From assembly GCF_003096035.1 (NCBI RefSeq), contig NZ_CP029186.1, forward strand, positions 2,710,001 through 2,774,000: a stretch of DNA of 64,000 nt, in the 5' to 3' direction. Source of the stretch: Flavobacterium album (GTDB taxonomy: Bacteria; Bacteroidota; Bacteroidia; Flavobacteriales; Flavobacteriaceae). The stretch's first letter is position 1. The number at the start of each line of letters is the position of its first letter. This document shows positions 7,319 to 17,117 of the stretch, one piece after another. Both the position numbers and the translations under genes were made by a program. The notes below the pieces were generated by a model. That model did not search any database. It was not told the origin of the DNA and worked only from the letters and a program-made list of their open reading frames with translations.

Positions 7319-9718
7319 ATGATAATAAATACCGAACTTGAACGTAAGGGCGACCTGTACCCCTCCAAAATAATAAAATTCAGCAAAGAGGTCGACAGCG
7401 CCTTTTTCCATACCGATAATAATGTTATCCTTAAAATAACCGTATTACGCGACAGCCTGTTGCGTTTCAGGTTTACGGCAAAGGGCTATTTTAGCAGCGA
7501 TTTTTCGTATGCCATCGACGAGAACCACTCGCGCGGCTTCAACAAATTTGAAGTTACCGAGGAAGAAGAATACTATAAAATATTGACCAGTAAGCTGGAA
7601 TGCCATATTCATAAAAGCGACTTACGTACAGGTATTTACGATATCAACGGTAATGTATTGCTTGAAGATGAGCAGGGCTTCCATTGGGAGGAGATCTACG
7701 AGTATGGAGGCAATGTGGTAAAAATGAGTAAGGTATCGCCGGACGGTGAGAATTTCTATGGGCTTGGTGATAAAGCTACCCATCTTAACCTGAAAGGCAA
7801 GCGCCTGGAGAACTGGGCTACCGACCAGTATGCTTACCAAAAAGACCAGGAGCCGTTGTATAAGGCTGTACCATTTTACATCGGACTTAATGGAAAAGAT
7901 GCCTATGGGGTTTTCTTCGATAATACCTTCCGCAGCTTTTTCGACTTTTGCCATGAGCGCCGCAACGTAACCAGTTTTTGGGCGGATGGCGGCGAGATGA
8001 ACTACTATTTCTTCTACGGTCCGCAAATGCAGGAAGTAGTTACATCCTATACCGACCTCACCGGGAAACCGGAGCTTCCGCCTATGTGGGCATTGGGCTA
8101 TCACCAGTGTAAGTGGAGCTATTATCCCGAAAGCAAGGTGAAAGAGATAACCTCAAAATTCCGTGAACTGCAAATCCCGTGCGATGCCATCTATTTGGAT
8201 ATTGATTACATGGAAGGCTTCCGCTGCTTTACGTGGAGCAAGGAATATTTCCCCGACCCGAAACGCATGGTAGCCGAACTTGCCGAAGACGGCTTTAAGA
8301 CCATTGTAATAATTGACCCGGGAATTAAGATAGACCCGGAGTATTCCGTTTATAATGAAGGCATAGAAAACGACTATTTCTGCAAACGCGCCGATGGGCC
8401 TTATATGAAAGGCAAGGTTTGGCCGGGCGAGTGCAACTTCCCCGATTATACTAACCCGGCAGTGCGCGAATGGTGGGCAGGATTGTTTAAAGAACTTGTA
8501 GCGGAAATAGGCGTGAAAGGTGTGTGGAACGATATGAATGAGCCCGCCGTAATGGAGGTGCCTACCAAGACCTTTCCGCTGGATGTACGCCACGATTATG
8601 ACGGCCATCCGTGCAGCCACCGCAAGGCGCATAACATATATGGTACCCAAATGGCGCGCGCTACCTATGAGGGCGTAAAGCGTTTCTCGTATCCTAAAAG
8701 GCCGTTTATCATAACGCGTTCGGCCTACTCCGGGGCACAGCGTTATACCTCGTCGTGGACAGGTGATAACGTAGCGACATGGGAACACCTTTGGATAGCC
8801 AACGTGCAGGTACAGCGCATGAACCTGAGCGGGATGGGCTTTACCGGGAGCGATATCGGTGGTTTTGCCGAGCAGCCTACAGGGGAATTGTATGCTCGTT
8901 GGATTCAGTTGGGCGTGTTCCATCCATTCTGCCGTACGCACTCTTCGGGCCATCATGGCGAGCAGGAGCCATGGGCTTTTGGGCAGGAAGTGATCGATGT
9001 AACGCGTAAATTCATCGAGCTTCGCTACGAGCTGCTTCCGTACCTGTATACCATGTTCTGGCAATACATCGACGAAGGCCTGCCGATGCTTAAGCCTTTG
9101 TTTTACTACGACCAGGAGGACACGCAAACGCACTACAGGACCGATGAGTTCATCTTTGGTAATCACATATTAGTATGCCCGATATTGGAACCTAATGCCG
9201 TAGGCCGCAGGATGTACATCCCGAAAGGGCAGTGGTACAACTTCTGGACCAACGAATTGGTTACAGGCGGCAGGGAAATGTGGGTAGATACAGCCTTCGA
9301 CCAGATCCCGATTTTTGTTAAGGCAGGTGCAATTATCCCGAAATATCCCGTGCAGCAATATGTGGGGGAAAAAGAAATTGAAGAGCTTACCCTTGATGTA
9401 TATTACACAGAAGGCAAGGAGACCTCGGTAGTATTTGAAGACGCGCAGGATGGCTACGATTATACCAAAGGCAGGTATAGTTTAAGGACGTTCACCCTTA
9501 CGGGAAAAGAAAATGACCTGGTGATCCGCCAGCATACCGAAGGTAAATATATACCTACATATTCAACCTTTAAGATTAACCTTACAGGGCTTCCGTTTAA
9601 AGTGCAAAGCATTGAGGTTGACAACGAAGCGGTTTCGTTAGAAGATCTTAAATTAAATATTCACAATAGTTTAACTATAAGCAAGGATTTTTCTGAATTA
9701 CATATCAAAGGTATTTAG
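7319..9718 (+). CDS. Glycoside hydrolase family 31 alpha-glucosidase
   Basis: The 799-residue protein has the GH31 layout: an N-terminal galactose-mutarotase-like beta-sandwich (about residues 20-230), a central barrel, and C-terminal beta domains. The nucleophile is Asp405 in GVWNDMNEP and the likely acid/base is Asp483 in WTGDN. No signal peptide is apparent, so it is probably cytoplasmic. GH31 enzymes release glucose from alpha-glucan or maltose non-reducing ends; here it may degrade or trim the polymer made by the upstream GlgE and GlgB. It follows glgB after 177 bases containing a long palindrome, so it may have its own promoter. Exact linkage specificity cannot be read from the sequence. 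Confidence 0.92.
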   Translation: MIINTELERKGDLYPSKIIKFSKEVDSAFFHTDNNVILKITVLRDSLLRFRFTAKGYFSSDFSYAIDENHSRGFNKFEVTEEEEYYKILTSKLECHIHKSDLRTGIYDINGNVLLEDEQGFHWEEIYEYGGNVVKMSKVSPDGENFYGLGDKATHLNLKGKRLENWATDQYAYQKDQEPLYKAVPFYIGLNGKDAYGVFFDNTFRSFFDFCHERRNVTSFWADGGEMNYYFFYGPQMQEVVTSYTDLTGKPELPPMWALGYHQCKWSYYPESKVKEITSKFRELQIPCDAIYLDIDYMEGFRCFTWSKEYFPDPKRMVAELAEDGFKTIVIIDPGIKIDPEYSVYNEGIENDYFCKRADGPYMKGKVWPGECNFPDYTNPAVREWWAGLFKELVAEIGVKGVWNDMNEPAVMEVPTKTFPLDVRHDYDGHPCSHRKAHNIYGTQMARATYEGVKRFSYPKRPFIITRSAYSGAQRYTSSWTGDNVATWEHLWIANVQVQRMNLSGMGFTGSDIGGFAEQPTGELYARWIQLGVFHPFCRTHSSGHHGEQEPWAFGQEVIDVTRKFIELRYELLPYLYTMFWQYIDEGLPMLKPLFYYDQEDTQTHYRTDEFIFGNHILVCPILEPNAVGRRMYIPKGQWYNFWTNELVTGGREMWVDTAFDQIPIFVKAGAIIPKYPVQQYVGEKEIEELTLDVYYTEGKETSVVFEDAQDGYDYTKGRYSLRTFTLTGKENDLVIRQHTEGKYIPTYSTFKINLTGLPFKVQSIEVDNEAVSLEDLKLNIHNSLTISKDFSELHIKGI

Positions 9719-9749
9719 TAAATTTGAGTAAAATTTAATAATTTAAGAT

Positions 9750-10565
9750 ATGAAACGAAGCTTGCTAACCGTATCGGGCATCCTCTTCATTTTGGTTTGC
9801 GCCTGTACAACCAATCCTTTTACAGGGAAGAAGGACTTTAATATTGTGTCGAACGACCAGATTTTTCCAACAGCTTTTGCGCAGTATGACCAGTTTTTGA
9901 GCGAAAACAAGGTGATAAGCGGTACCAGCCAGGCACAAATGGTGACCAACGTTGGGCAAAAGATTAAAGCTGCTGCCGAAAAGTACCTTAATGCCAATGG
10001 CTACCAGGGCTATCTTGATGGTTACAAGTGGGAGTACCACCTGGTACAGAACAACGAAGTGAATGCATGGTGCATGCCGGGCGGCAAGATCGTGGTATAT
10101 TCGGGCATACTTCCCGTTACAAAAGATGAGGCCGGCCTTGCTACGGTATTAGGCCATGAGGTAGCACATGCCTTAGTAAACCATGGTGCACAGCGTATGA
10201 GCGCAGAGACCGTTGCCCAATTAGGCGCTACAGGTGTTGCCGTTGCAACATCGGGTAAAACGGCTCAGACACAGCAATTGTTCCAGCAGGCGTACGGCCT
10301 TGGGGCACAATACGGCGCAATATTGCCTTTTAGCAGGAAACATGAGAATGAAGCGGACGAAATAGGCCTTACCCTGATGGCAATAGCAGGTTACAACCCT
10401 GATAAGGCGCTGGAATTCTGGCAAAGGATGCAGGCACAATCGTCAGGCTCGGCACCGCCGGAGTTTATGAGCACCCACCCGTCTGATGCCACCCGTATCA
10501 ATAATATTAAAAGCGAGATACCAAAAGCAAAGGCACAAGCTGCTAAATTCGGTGTAAAATTTTAA
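9750..10565 (+). CDS. M48 family metallopeptidase lipoprotein
   Basis: The 271-residue protein has an N-terminal lipoprotein-type signal peptide with a cysteine at residue 19 (LVCACT) and a zinc-protease motif HEVAH at residues 136-140. A downstream EADEIGL segment supplies the third zinc ligand. This is the periplasmic M48 class related to BepA/LoiP, which degrade or help assemble outer-membrane proteins. It is a single-domain protein without the TPR region of BepA. It begins 31 bases after the GH31 gene and is followed by a strong terminator. A role in envelope protein quality control is inferred from the family. Confidence 0.92.
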   Translation: MKRSLLTVSGILFILVCACTTNPFTGKKDFNIVSNDQIFPTAFAQYDQFLSENKVISGTSQAQMVTNVGQKIKAAAEKYLNANGYQGYLDGYKWEYHLVQNNEVNAWCMPGGKIVVYSGILPVTKDEAGLATVLGHEVAHALVNHGAQRMSAETVAQLGATGVAVATSGKTAQTQQLFQQAYGLGAQYGAILPFSRKHENEADEIGLTLMAIAGYNPDKALEFWQRMQAQSSGSAPPEFMSTHPSDATRINNIKSEIPKAKAQAAKFGVKF

Positions 10566-10589
10566 TCTGCTGAAAATAATAATATCCAG

Positions 10590-10617
10590 GAGCTGCCATG
10601 GTAGCTCTTTTTTTTTT
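10590..10617 (+). terminator. Rho-independent terminator after the M48 peptidase gene
   Basis: GAGCTGCC (10590-10597) pairs with GGTAGCTC (10600-10607), including one wobble, and is followed by ten T residues. It closes the transcript that includes the peptidase. Confidence 0.8.
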
Positions 10618-10825
10618 GTGTCGGCTTCGTGCCACGCCATCCGTCACGCAGGGTTTCAATTATACATAAGTGTTATATAAAACTGGAAATTTCAATCATA
10701 ATTAAGTACTGGGAGAACATCCGTGGTTATCCGCCAAAATCGCCTGACCCGCGTTCCTTAATATTTATATTGCATAGCCATTATTTCAAAAAATACATTA
10801 GTTTTGGCACACAAACCAAACCACT

Positions 10826-12142
10826 ATGGCACAACTTGAAAAAGGAAGCAAAAAGCTCCTTAACGCCTGGGCTTTTTATGACTGGGCCAACTCTGTTTAC
10901 AGTCTTGTTATCGCCTCGGCTGTATTCCCTATCTTTTATACATTGATCATTCCAAAAGGGGAGATGATCGATGTCTTCGGTACTTCAATGAAAGGCACCG
11001 CGATAATAAGCTTTACCACTGCTTTTGCATTTCTTATCGTAGCCTTCATATCACCGCTGCTTTCGGGTATTGCCGATTATGCGGGGAATAAGAAATCTTT
11101 CCTAAAAGCTTTTTGTTATATAGGGGCATTAGCATGCATCGGGCTTAACTGGTTTAGTAAAGAAAACCTTTACGTTAGCCTGGTTTGCTACTTGTTCGGG
11201 CTGGTAGGTTTTTGGGGAAGCCTCGTATTTTATAACTCTTACCTTCCGGATATAGCTTATCCCGAACAGCAGGATGCTGTTAGTGCCAGGGGCTATTCTA
11301 TGGGATATATTGGCAGCGTACTTTTATTAATCTTCAACCTTGGGATGATTATGTACCCGCATGTGTTTGGAATAGATGAAGGCAACGACAGGGACACGGC
11401 AATTCTTGCTATGAAATACTCCTTTGTGTCGGTAGGCATCTGGTGGATAGTCTTTAGCCAGTACACTTACTATTATCTGCCAAAAGGCGTTAAAAGGAAT
11501 AAGGTAACCGGCGATGTGATGCTCAACGGTTTCCGCGAGCTCCGCAGGGTTTGGCTCGAGCTCAAAGAAAATATGATGCTGAAAAGATATCTTGGCGCTT
11601 TCTTTGTTTACAGCATGGCAGTGCAAACCGTTATGCTTGCTGCAACTTATTTTGGTGCAGAAGAGATCAACTGGCCTGATGAGGATGCCAAAAGCATGGG
11701 GCTGATCATCAGTATTTTGGTAATACAGCTTGTGGCGGTTGCCGGTGCGATCATCACTTCAAAACTATCGGCAAAGCATGGTAATATAAAGACGCTTATA
11801 CGCATCAATTGCATTTGGGCAGTGATATGTATTTGCGCGTGGTTCGTGACCGAGCCGGTACATTTCTATGTTACTGCGGCATTCGTAGGCCTGGTGATGG
11901 GGGGCATACAGTCGCTTTCACGCAGTACATACTCTAAATTTCTTCCCGAGACCAAAGACACCGCTTCCTACTTTAGCTTTTATGATGTAACCGAGAAAAT
12001 TGGCATTGTGATCGGTATGCTGTTATATGGCGCTATCGACCAGCAATGGCACAGCCAGCGGTATTCAGTAGTGTTCCTTGCAGTATTTTTTATTGTGGGA
12101 ATTTTACTCCTTTTAAGGGTGCCGAAAAAGTTAAAGGATTGA
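10826..12142 (+). CDS. UMF1 (Atg22-like) family MFS transporter
   Basis: The 438-residue protein has about 12 hydrophobic segments. Its N-terminal signature AWAFYDWANSVYS is characteristic of the UMF1 family of major facilitator proteins, named by homology to yeast vacuolar Atg22. The bacterial substrate is unknown. A TAGTTTTG -7-like box at 10799-10806 lies 20 bases before the ATG, so it is probably transcribed on its own after the terminator at 10590. Of the 260 bases upstream, positions 10621-10650 resemble the end of the repeat at 20404-20480. Confidence 0.88.
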   Translation: MAQLEKGSKKLLNAWAFYDWANSVYSLVIASAVFPIFYTLIIPKGEMIDVFGTSMKGTAIISFTTAFAFLIVAFISPLLSGIADYAGNKKSFLKAFCYIGALACIGLNWFSKENLYVSLVCYLFGLVGFWGSLVFYNSYLPDIAYPEQQDAVSARGYSMGYIGSVLLLIFNLGMIMYPHVFGIDEGNDRDTAILAMKYSFVSVGIWWIVFSQYTYYYLPKGVKRNKVTGDVMLNGFRELRRVWLELKENMMLKRYLGAFFVYSMAVQTVMLAATYFGAEEINWPDEDAKSMGLIISILVIQLVAVAGAIITSKLSAKHGNIKTLIRINCIWAVICICAWFVTEPVHFYVTAAFVGLVMGGIQSLSRSTYSKFLPETKDTASYFSFYDVTEKIGIVIGMLLYGAIDQQWHSQRYSVVFLAVFFIVGILLLLRVPKKLKD

Positions 12143-12189
12143 TTTATTTTATATATTTGGCGCACTAACCCAATTAACCAATAAACTTT

Positions 12190-12924
12190 ATGAAAACGAT
12201 CAAAATGCTGTTTGCCGTTGTGCTTCTTGCTTCAATAGGCATTTCATGCGATACCGAACCTGCAGATCCGGTGCTTTCTGAACAAAATCCGGATGATAAC
12301 AATCCGGGAGATGGTGGAAACAATGGCGGCGGGAACAACAATGGCGGCGATGGTACCTATTGGCCATTGGCTGTTGGAAATACCTGGACATATACGGTGA
12401 GCGGCACTAACCAGGATATGATTATAACCGGTACAGAAGCGATAGATGGGGAAACGTATTACAAAATGTCAGGAACTACAAGTGGAGGATCCGCTACAGG
12501 AAATAGCTACCTGAGATATGATAATGGCACTTATTACATGCAAAGCTCCGGTCAAACTAACGACGGGACTGTTGTTTCCGGTATACATTATGTAGTACTC
12601 AAAGATAATATAGCTGTAAATGCTACATGGACAGACAGTTTCACCCAGTCCGTTTCTTATGGTATGCCGGGTATTCCTGATATGGAATTTCCTGTTACCA
12701 TTGCCGGGAAAATGCTTGAAAAAGGTATCAGCTATACGGTAGGGGGGCATACTTATAATGATGTAATACATTCACGTATTCAGCAAACTATGACTGGTGA
12801 GGGGTTTATAATAATAACCACGACAGATTACTGGTTCGCTAAGAATGTGGGGCCTGTCAAAATTGATACGATCACCGCACAGGAATCAATTGTACAGACA
12901 CTCGTTTCATACGACCTGAACTAA
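12190..12924 (+). CDS. Lipoprotein with Gly/Asn linker, unknown function
   Basis: The 244-residue protein has a lipoprotein signal ending at Cys20, followed directly by the acidic sequence DTEPADP. Acidic residues after the lipidated cysteine match the surface-export signal described for Bacteroidota lipoproteins. Residues ~35-58 are a flexible Gly/Asn/Asp linker. The C-terminal ~185 residues form a beta-rich domain beginning WPLAVGNTWTYTV. The anchor region nearly matches that of the next gene (CDSEPVDP), although the downstream domains differ. The globular domain has a distant likeness to the lipoprotein at 58019-58819. Function is unknown. A TATATTTG -7 box at 12152-12159 precedes it and a hairpin terminator follows. 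Confidence 0.8.
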   Translation: MKTIKMLFAVVLLASIGISCDTEPADPVLSEQNPDDNNPGDGGNNGGGNNNGGDGTYWPLAVGNTWTYTVSGTNQDMIITGTEAIDGETYYKMSGTTSGGSATGNSYLRYDNGTYYMQSSGQTNDGTVVSGIHYVVLKDNIAVNATWTDSFTQSVSYGMPGIPDMEFPVTIAGKMLEKGISYTVGGHTYNDVIHSRIQQTMTGEGFIIITTTDYWFAKNVGPVKIDTITAQESIVQTLVSYDLN

Positions 12925-12944
12925 GATAAATACAGTATATCAAG

Positions 12945-12965
12945 CCGCTCCTTCAGGGGCGGTTT
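12945..12965 (+). terminator. Terminator after the Gly/Asn-linker lipoprotein gene
   Basis: CCGCTCC (12945-12951), loop TTCA, and GGGGCGG (12956-12962) form a 7-bp GC-rich stem with one wobble, followed by a short T-run. Confidence 0.65.
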
Positions 12966-13006
12966 CCATTTGGAATAGTCGCAGTCAGACTATTAACAAA
13001 ATAACG

Positions 13007-13037
13007 TTTTTATATTAATTTAATTCTATTATATTTG
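13007..13037 (+). promoter_or_regulatory. Candidate promoter for the DUF6252-like lipoprotein
   Basis: TATATTTG at 13030-13037 matches the Bacteroidota -7 consensus TAnnTTTG. A TTTT at 13007-13010 lies exactly 19 bases upstream, where the TTTG -33 element is expected. The start codon is 27 bases downstream. Confidence 0.5.
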
Positions 13038-13064
13038 AAACCTTAAAATAAAAGAAATTTCGCT

Positions 13065-14366
13065 ATGAAAAAACTAAGCTTTTTATCAGCTTTTATACTA
13101 TTGTTCGCAGCTATAGGCTTCACATCATGTGATTCTGAGCCGGTTGACCCGCTGCTTATAGATAATGGGCCGCAGCCTGCAGGCCCTGCTTCATTTAAAG
13201 TAGATTTTAATGGAGCTACCTATGCAACTGACCAGGCAACGGCAATAGTGAACGCAGGCTTAATATCCGTAACCGGTATCAAGATGCCGAGTGGAGAAAG
13301 CGTAACACTTACTGTACCGGGCACAACAACAGGTACCTATAATGGCGCAGATGGTGCTATGTTGTCCTACCATTCTTCGCTTTCTGCAACGTATTATTAT
13401 ATGAACGTAAACCCGTCGCTTGAGGATGATCCGAATGGTTCGATAACCATAACGTCTATCAATACGACAAATCATACCATCTCCGGAACATTTAATTTTG
13501 TAGGCTACAGGAATGACGTAGAAGAAGATGCGCCTTCGATCACCTTTACAAACGGGGCATTCCAGAACGTTCCGTATACTGGCAACGTTGGGCCTCAGCC
13601 GGAGTCATTGTTTAAGGTTAAAATTGACGGTGCCCAGTTTACCGCTGACGATGCACAGGCCACAATGGGCATAGGTTTGATATCTATAGCCGGTTTCAGG
13701 GGCGCGAATGGCGAATATGTAGCTATTATTGTAAATGCTACCACTGAAGGTACTTATACTGATCAGGCTGTATTATCTTATGCGGCAAGCGAAGATGATG
13801 AAAATGTATACAGCAGTCTTTTAATTGAAAATGCGGGAACTATTACCATATCGGATATTGACACGGTGAATCATACTATTTCGGGCACGTTTAGTTTTAC
13901 TGCCTCTAACGATGCCGATGATGAGAAAGAATTTACGGAGGGTGTATTCACAAATATCCCATACACTACTGAGAATACGACCAGCGACATATTTAAAGCA
14001 ACGGTAGACGGAACAGCTAAGGATTACGCCAATAGCGTTATTACATCTCTTGTTGATGGCGGAAGCGGCGCTTTTATAAACATCCAGGGAGTTGATACCA
14101 ACGGTTCAGGAATCCTTTTGGTTATTTCAGACGATCTTGGGGCAGGTACCTACCCGATCAGTAATGAGATCGGAAGTGATGCTAAGGCGTTTTACATAGT
14201 GGATGAGGATACTGATCTTAGCGCTTTAACAGGCTCAGTTACTATCAGTGCCAAACAAGATGGCCACATAGTGGGCACTTTCCAGTATGTTATTACAGAA
14301 CCCGGTGGAGGGGCTCCAACCCATACAATTACAAATGGGCAGTTTGATGTAGAATATGATTTCTAA
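13065..14366 (+). CDS. Lipoprotein with three DUF6252-like repeats
   Basis: The 433-residue protein has a lipoprotein signal with Cys22 followed by DSEPVDP, an acidic tract consistent with surface export. The rest is three tandem domains of about 130 residues beginning near residues 44, 182 and 307. Each has the pattern F[K]xxxDGxxxxA, then LIxIxGxxxxxG, then GTY, then a xxGTFxF strand and an FTxGxF end. This resembles the DUF6252 family of Bacteroidota surface lipoproteins, which usually carry one copy. The third repeat is the most divergent. Function is unknown; the repeat architecture suggests a binding or spacer role at the cell surface. Confidence 0.82.
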   Translation: MKKLSFLSAFILLFAAIGFTSCDSEPVDPLLIDNGPQPAGPASFKVDFNGATYATDQATAIVNAGLISVTGIKMPSGESVTLTVPGTTTGTYNGADGAMLSYHSSLSATYYYMNVNPSLEDDPNGSITITSINTTNHTISGTFNFVGYRNDVEEDAPSITFTNGAFQNVPYTGNVGPQPESLFKVKIDGAQFTADDAQATMGIGLISIAGFRGANGEYVAIIVNATTEGTYTDQAVLSYAASEDDENVYSSLLIENAGTITISDIDTVNHTISGTFSFTASNDADDEKEFTEGVFTNIPYTTENTTSDIFKATVDGTAKDYANSVITSLVDGGSGAFINIQGVDTNGSGILLVISDDLGAGTYPISNEIGSDAKAFYIVDEDTDLSALTGSVTISAKQDGHIVGTFQYVITEPGGGAPTHTITNGQFDVEYDF

Positions 14367-14388
14367 CAGATATTCTTATAAATATATT

Positions 14389-14413
14389 AAAATCCGCTAC
14401 GGCGGATTTTTTT
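14389..14413 (+). terminator. Terminator after the DUF6252-like lipoprotein
   Basis: AAAATCCGC (14389-14397), loop TACG, and GCGGATTTT (14402-14410) make a perfect 9-bp stem running into a T-run. Confidence 0.85.
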
Positions 14414-14558
14414 ATGGCATAAAGATTGAAATACAGAGAATGCAAATTTGGATGCTATAGCGTGTTAGTGCTGTCTTCCAACAGGTAAGGACGGTTTTAT
14501 TGCTATAATCCTGCCCCAATAACAAATACGTTTAATGACAAAATGACCTTTTAAGGAT

Positions 14559-17009
14559 ATGCCTAATAGAAAAATATTAAATATTGACAGTTTGTCACTT
14601 CAGGAACTTGACACAGATGCAGAATTAATTCCGTTGATGACCCCTGAAGATGAGGAGGAAATGAATAACGAAGAGCTGCCCGGCACACTGGCGATATTGC
14701 CCCTTCGTAATATGGTGCTTTTCCCGGGTGTTGTTATTCCCATAACGGCCGGCAGGGATAAGTCGATAAAGCTTATCAACGATGCTAACGCCGACAGCAA
14801 GATCATCGGTGTTGTCGCACAAAAAGACGAATCGGTAGAAGAGCCGGGTGCCGACGATATCCATACGGTAGGTACTGTAGCAAGGATATTGCGCGTACTC
14901 AAAATGCCTGATGGGAATACTACAGTAATCCTTCAGGGGAAAAAACGCTTTGAAATAGATACTGTAACTACCGACCAGCCTTACCTGAAAGCGACAACCA
15001 AAGAGGTGAGCGAAGTAAGGCCGGATAAAAAGGATGCAGAGTTCAATACGATCATAGAATCAATCAAGGACCTGGCTATTCAGATAATTAAGGAAAGTCC
15101 GAATATTCCTACCGAGGCTACTTTCGCAATTAAGAATATCGAAAGCGATTCGTTCCTGGTGAATTTCGTGTCATCGAATATGAACCTTTCGGTTAAGGAA
15201 AAGCAGGACCTTCTTGCTATAAACAACCTTAAGGACAGGGCACTGGAAACCCTTCGTTACATGAACCTTGAGCTTCAGAAACTGGAATTAAAGAATGACA
15301 TCCAGAGCAAAGTGCGCTTCGACCTCGACCAGCAGCAGCGCGAGTACTTTCTGCACCAGCAGATGAAAACGATACAGGAGGAGCTTGGCGGTGTTTCGCA
15401 CGATCAGGAAATCGAGGAAATGCGCCAGAAAGCAAGGTCTAAAAAATGGAATGATAAGGTAAGGGCACAGTTCGATAAGGAAGTGGCCAAGCTGCAGCGC
15501 ACTAACCCGCAGGCAGCCGAATACGGCATACAGCGCAACTACCTTGAGCTGATGCTCGACCTGCCCTGGAATGAATACTCCAAAGACAATTTCGACCTGA
15601 AGCGTGCCGAAAAAGTGCTCCATAAGGACCACTATGGCCTTGAAGATGTAAAAAAACGCATTATAGAGCACCTTGCCGTGCTTAAATTGCGCAACGATAT
15701 GAAGTCGCCTATCATATGCCTTTATGGCCCTCCGGGTGTAGGTAAGACCTCAATTGGCAAGTCGGTGGCCGAAGCGCTTGGAAGGGAATACATCCGTATC
15801 TCTTTGGGCGGCCTGCGCGATGAAGCGGAGATCAGGGGGCACAGGAAAACCTATATTGGCGCAATGCCGGGAAGGATTATCCAGAGCCTTAAAAAAGCAG
15901 GTACTGCCAACCCTGTGTTTGTATTGGATGAGATTGACAAGCTGAGCGTAAGCAACCAGGGCGACCCGTCTTCGGCATTGCTGGAAGTACTCGACCCGGA
16001 ACAGAATGCAGAATTTTATGATAATTTCCTTGAAATGGGCTTCGATCTGTCCAAAGTGATGTTCATTGCTACAGCCAATAACCTTTCAACTATCCAGCCG
16101 GCATTGAGGGACAGGATGGAAATCATCAACATGACGGGTTATACCATCGAGGAAAAAACAGAGATTGCCAAAAAGCACTTACTGCCAAAACAGATAACAG
16201 AGCATGGGCTGAAACCTAAAGATGTACAGATAGGCAAAAAACAACTCGAAAAAATTGCTGTGGGCTATACCCGCGAATCGGGTGTGCGTGGCTTTGAAAA
16301 GCAGATTGCGAAAATGGTGCGATACGTTGCCAAATGTATTGCGATGGAGGAGGAGTATAATGTAAAAGTCACCGATGAAGATATTGTAACAGTGCTTGGT
16401 GCGCCAAAAATGGAGCGCGACAAGTACGAGAATAACGATGTTGCCGGTGTGGTTACAGGCCTTGCGTGGACAAGCGTTGGCGGTGATATTTTATTCATTG
16501 AGTCCATACTTTCTAAAGGTAAGGGCCACATGACAATGACCGGAAACCTGGGCACGGTAATGAAAGAGTCGGCTACAATCGCCCTTGAATATATAAAGTC
16601 GAATGCAGAACAGCTTGGCATCAGCCCGGAAGTGATAACAAATTATAATGTGCACATTCACGTGCCGGAAGGCGCAACCCCAAAAGACGGCCCAAGTGCC
16701 GGTGTGGCCATGCTGACATCCCTGGTATCTTCATTTACCCAAAAGCGGGTAAAGAAAAACCTGGCCATGACAGGAGAAATAACACTAAGGGGCAGGGTAT
16801 TGCCTGTAGGCGGCATCAAGGAAAAGATACTGGCTGCCAAGCGTGCCAACATTAAGGAGATCATCCTTTGCGAAGAGAACAGGCAGGACATTGCAGAGAT
16901 CAACCAGGATTACCTGCAGGGGCTTACTTTCCATTATGTAAGGGAAATGGGCGAAGTAATAAGGCATGCCATCACCGACCAGAAGGCAAAGCATGCAAAA
17001 GTGCTTTAA
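14559..17009 (+). CDS. lon: ATP-dependent protease Lon
   Basis: The 816-residue protein is a full-length LonA. It has the N-terminal LAN substrate-binding domain (about residues 42-240), a coiled linker, the AAA+ module with Walker A GPPGVGKT at 390-397 and Walker B VFVLDEID, and the protease domain. The catalytic dyad is Ser713 (DGPSAG) and Lys756 (GGIKEK), with the 43-residue spacing of the E. coli enzyme. An acidic N-terminal extension of about 40 residues (rich in Glu/Asp) precedes the LAN domain. Lon degrades misfolded and regulatory proteins. It has its own terminator and is followed by porQ. Confidence 0.97.
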   Translation: MPNRKILNIDSLSLQELDTDAELIPLMTPEDEEEMNNEELPGTLAILPLRNMVLFPGVVIPITAGRDKSIKLINDANADSKIIGVVAQKDESVEEPGADDIHTVGTVARILRVLKMPDGNTTVILQGKKRFEIDTVTTDQPYLKATTKEVSEVRPDKKDAEFNTIIESIKDLAIQIIKESPNIPTEATFAIKNIESDSFLVNFVSSNMNLSVKEKQDLLAINNLKDRALETLRYMNLELQKLELKNDIQSKVRFDLDQQQREYFLHQQMKTIQEELGGVSHDQEIEEMRQKARSKKWNDKVRAQFDKEVAKLQRTNPQAAEYGIQRNYLELMLDLPWNEYSKDNFDLKRAEKVLHKDHYGLEDVKKRIIEHLAVLKLRNDMKSPIICLYGPPGVGKTSIGKSVAEALGREYIRISLGGLRDEAEIRGHRKTYIGAMPGRIIQSLKKAGTANPVFVLDEIDKLSVSNQGDPSSALLEVLDPEQNAEFYDNFLEMGFDLSKVMFIATANNLSTIQPALRDRMEIINMTGYTIEEKTEIAKKHLLPKQITEHGLKPKDVQIGKKQLEKIAVGYTRESGVRGFEKQIAKMVRYVAKCIAMEEEYNVKVTDEDIVTVLGAPKMERDKYENNDVAGVVTGLAWTSVGGDILFIESILSKGKGHMTMTGNLGTVMKESATIALEYIKSNAEQLGISPEVITNYNVHIHVPEGATPKDGPSAGVAMLTSLVSSFTQKRVKKNLAMTGEITLRGRVLPVGGIKEKILAAKRANIKEIILCEENRQDIAEINQDYLQGLTFHYVREMGEVIRHAITDQKAKHAKVL

Positions 17010-17028
17010 ACCACTTCAAAATACACAG

Positions 17029-17057
17029 AAAACGGCTAAAATTCTTAGCCGTTTTTT
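17029..17057 (+). terminator. Terminator after lon
   Basis: AAAACGGCTAA (17029-17039) and TTAGCCGTTTT (17045-17055) form an 11-bp stem with a 5-base loop, followed by T residues. Confidence 0.85.
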
Positions 17058-17117
17058 TATTTAAAAAATAATATCTTCGCACTTGCGTTATAGTAAGCAC
17101 AAAACGTATAAACAATA

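Noticed and set aside
8153..9166. Long open frame (337 codons) antisense to the GH31 gene
   Set aside because: It is a shadow frame on the opposite strand of a well-supported gene, with no family motif or promoter.
10826..12142. Phosphate or drug transporter function for the UMF1 protein
   Set aside because: The motifs define only the UMF1 family; no substrate can be read from the sequence.
12301..12355. Short tandem repeats encoding Gly/Asn as a possible CRISPR or microsatellite
   Set aside because: It is the in-frame flexible linker of a lipoprotein and too short and irregular for CRISPR.
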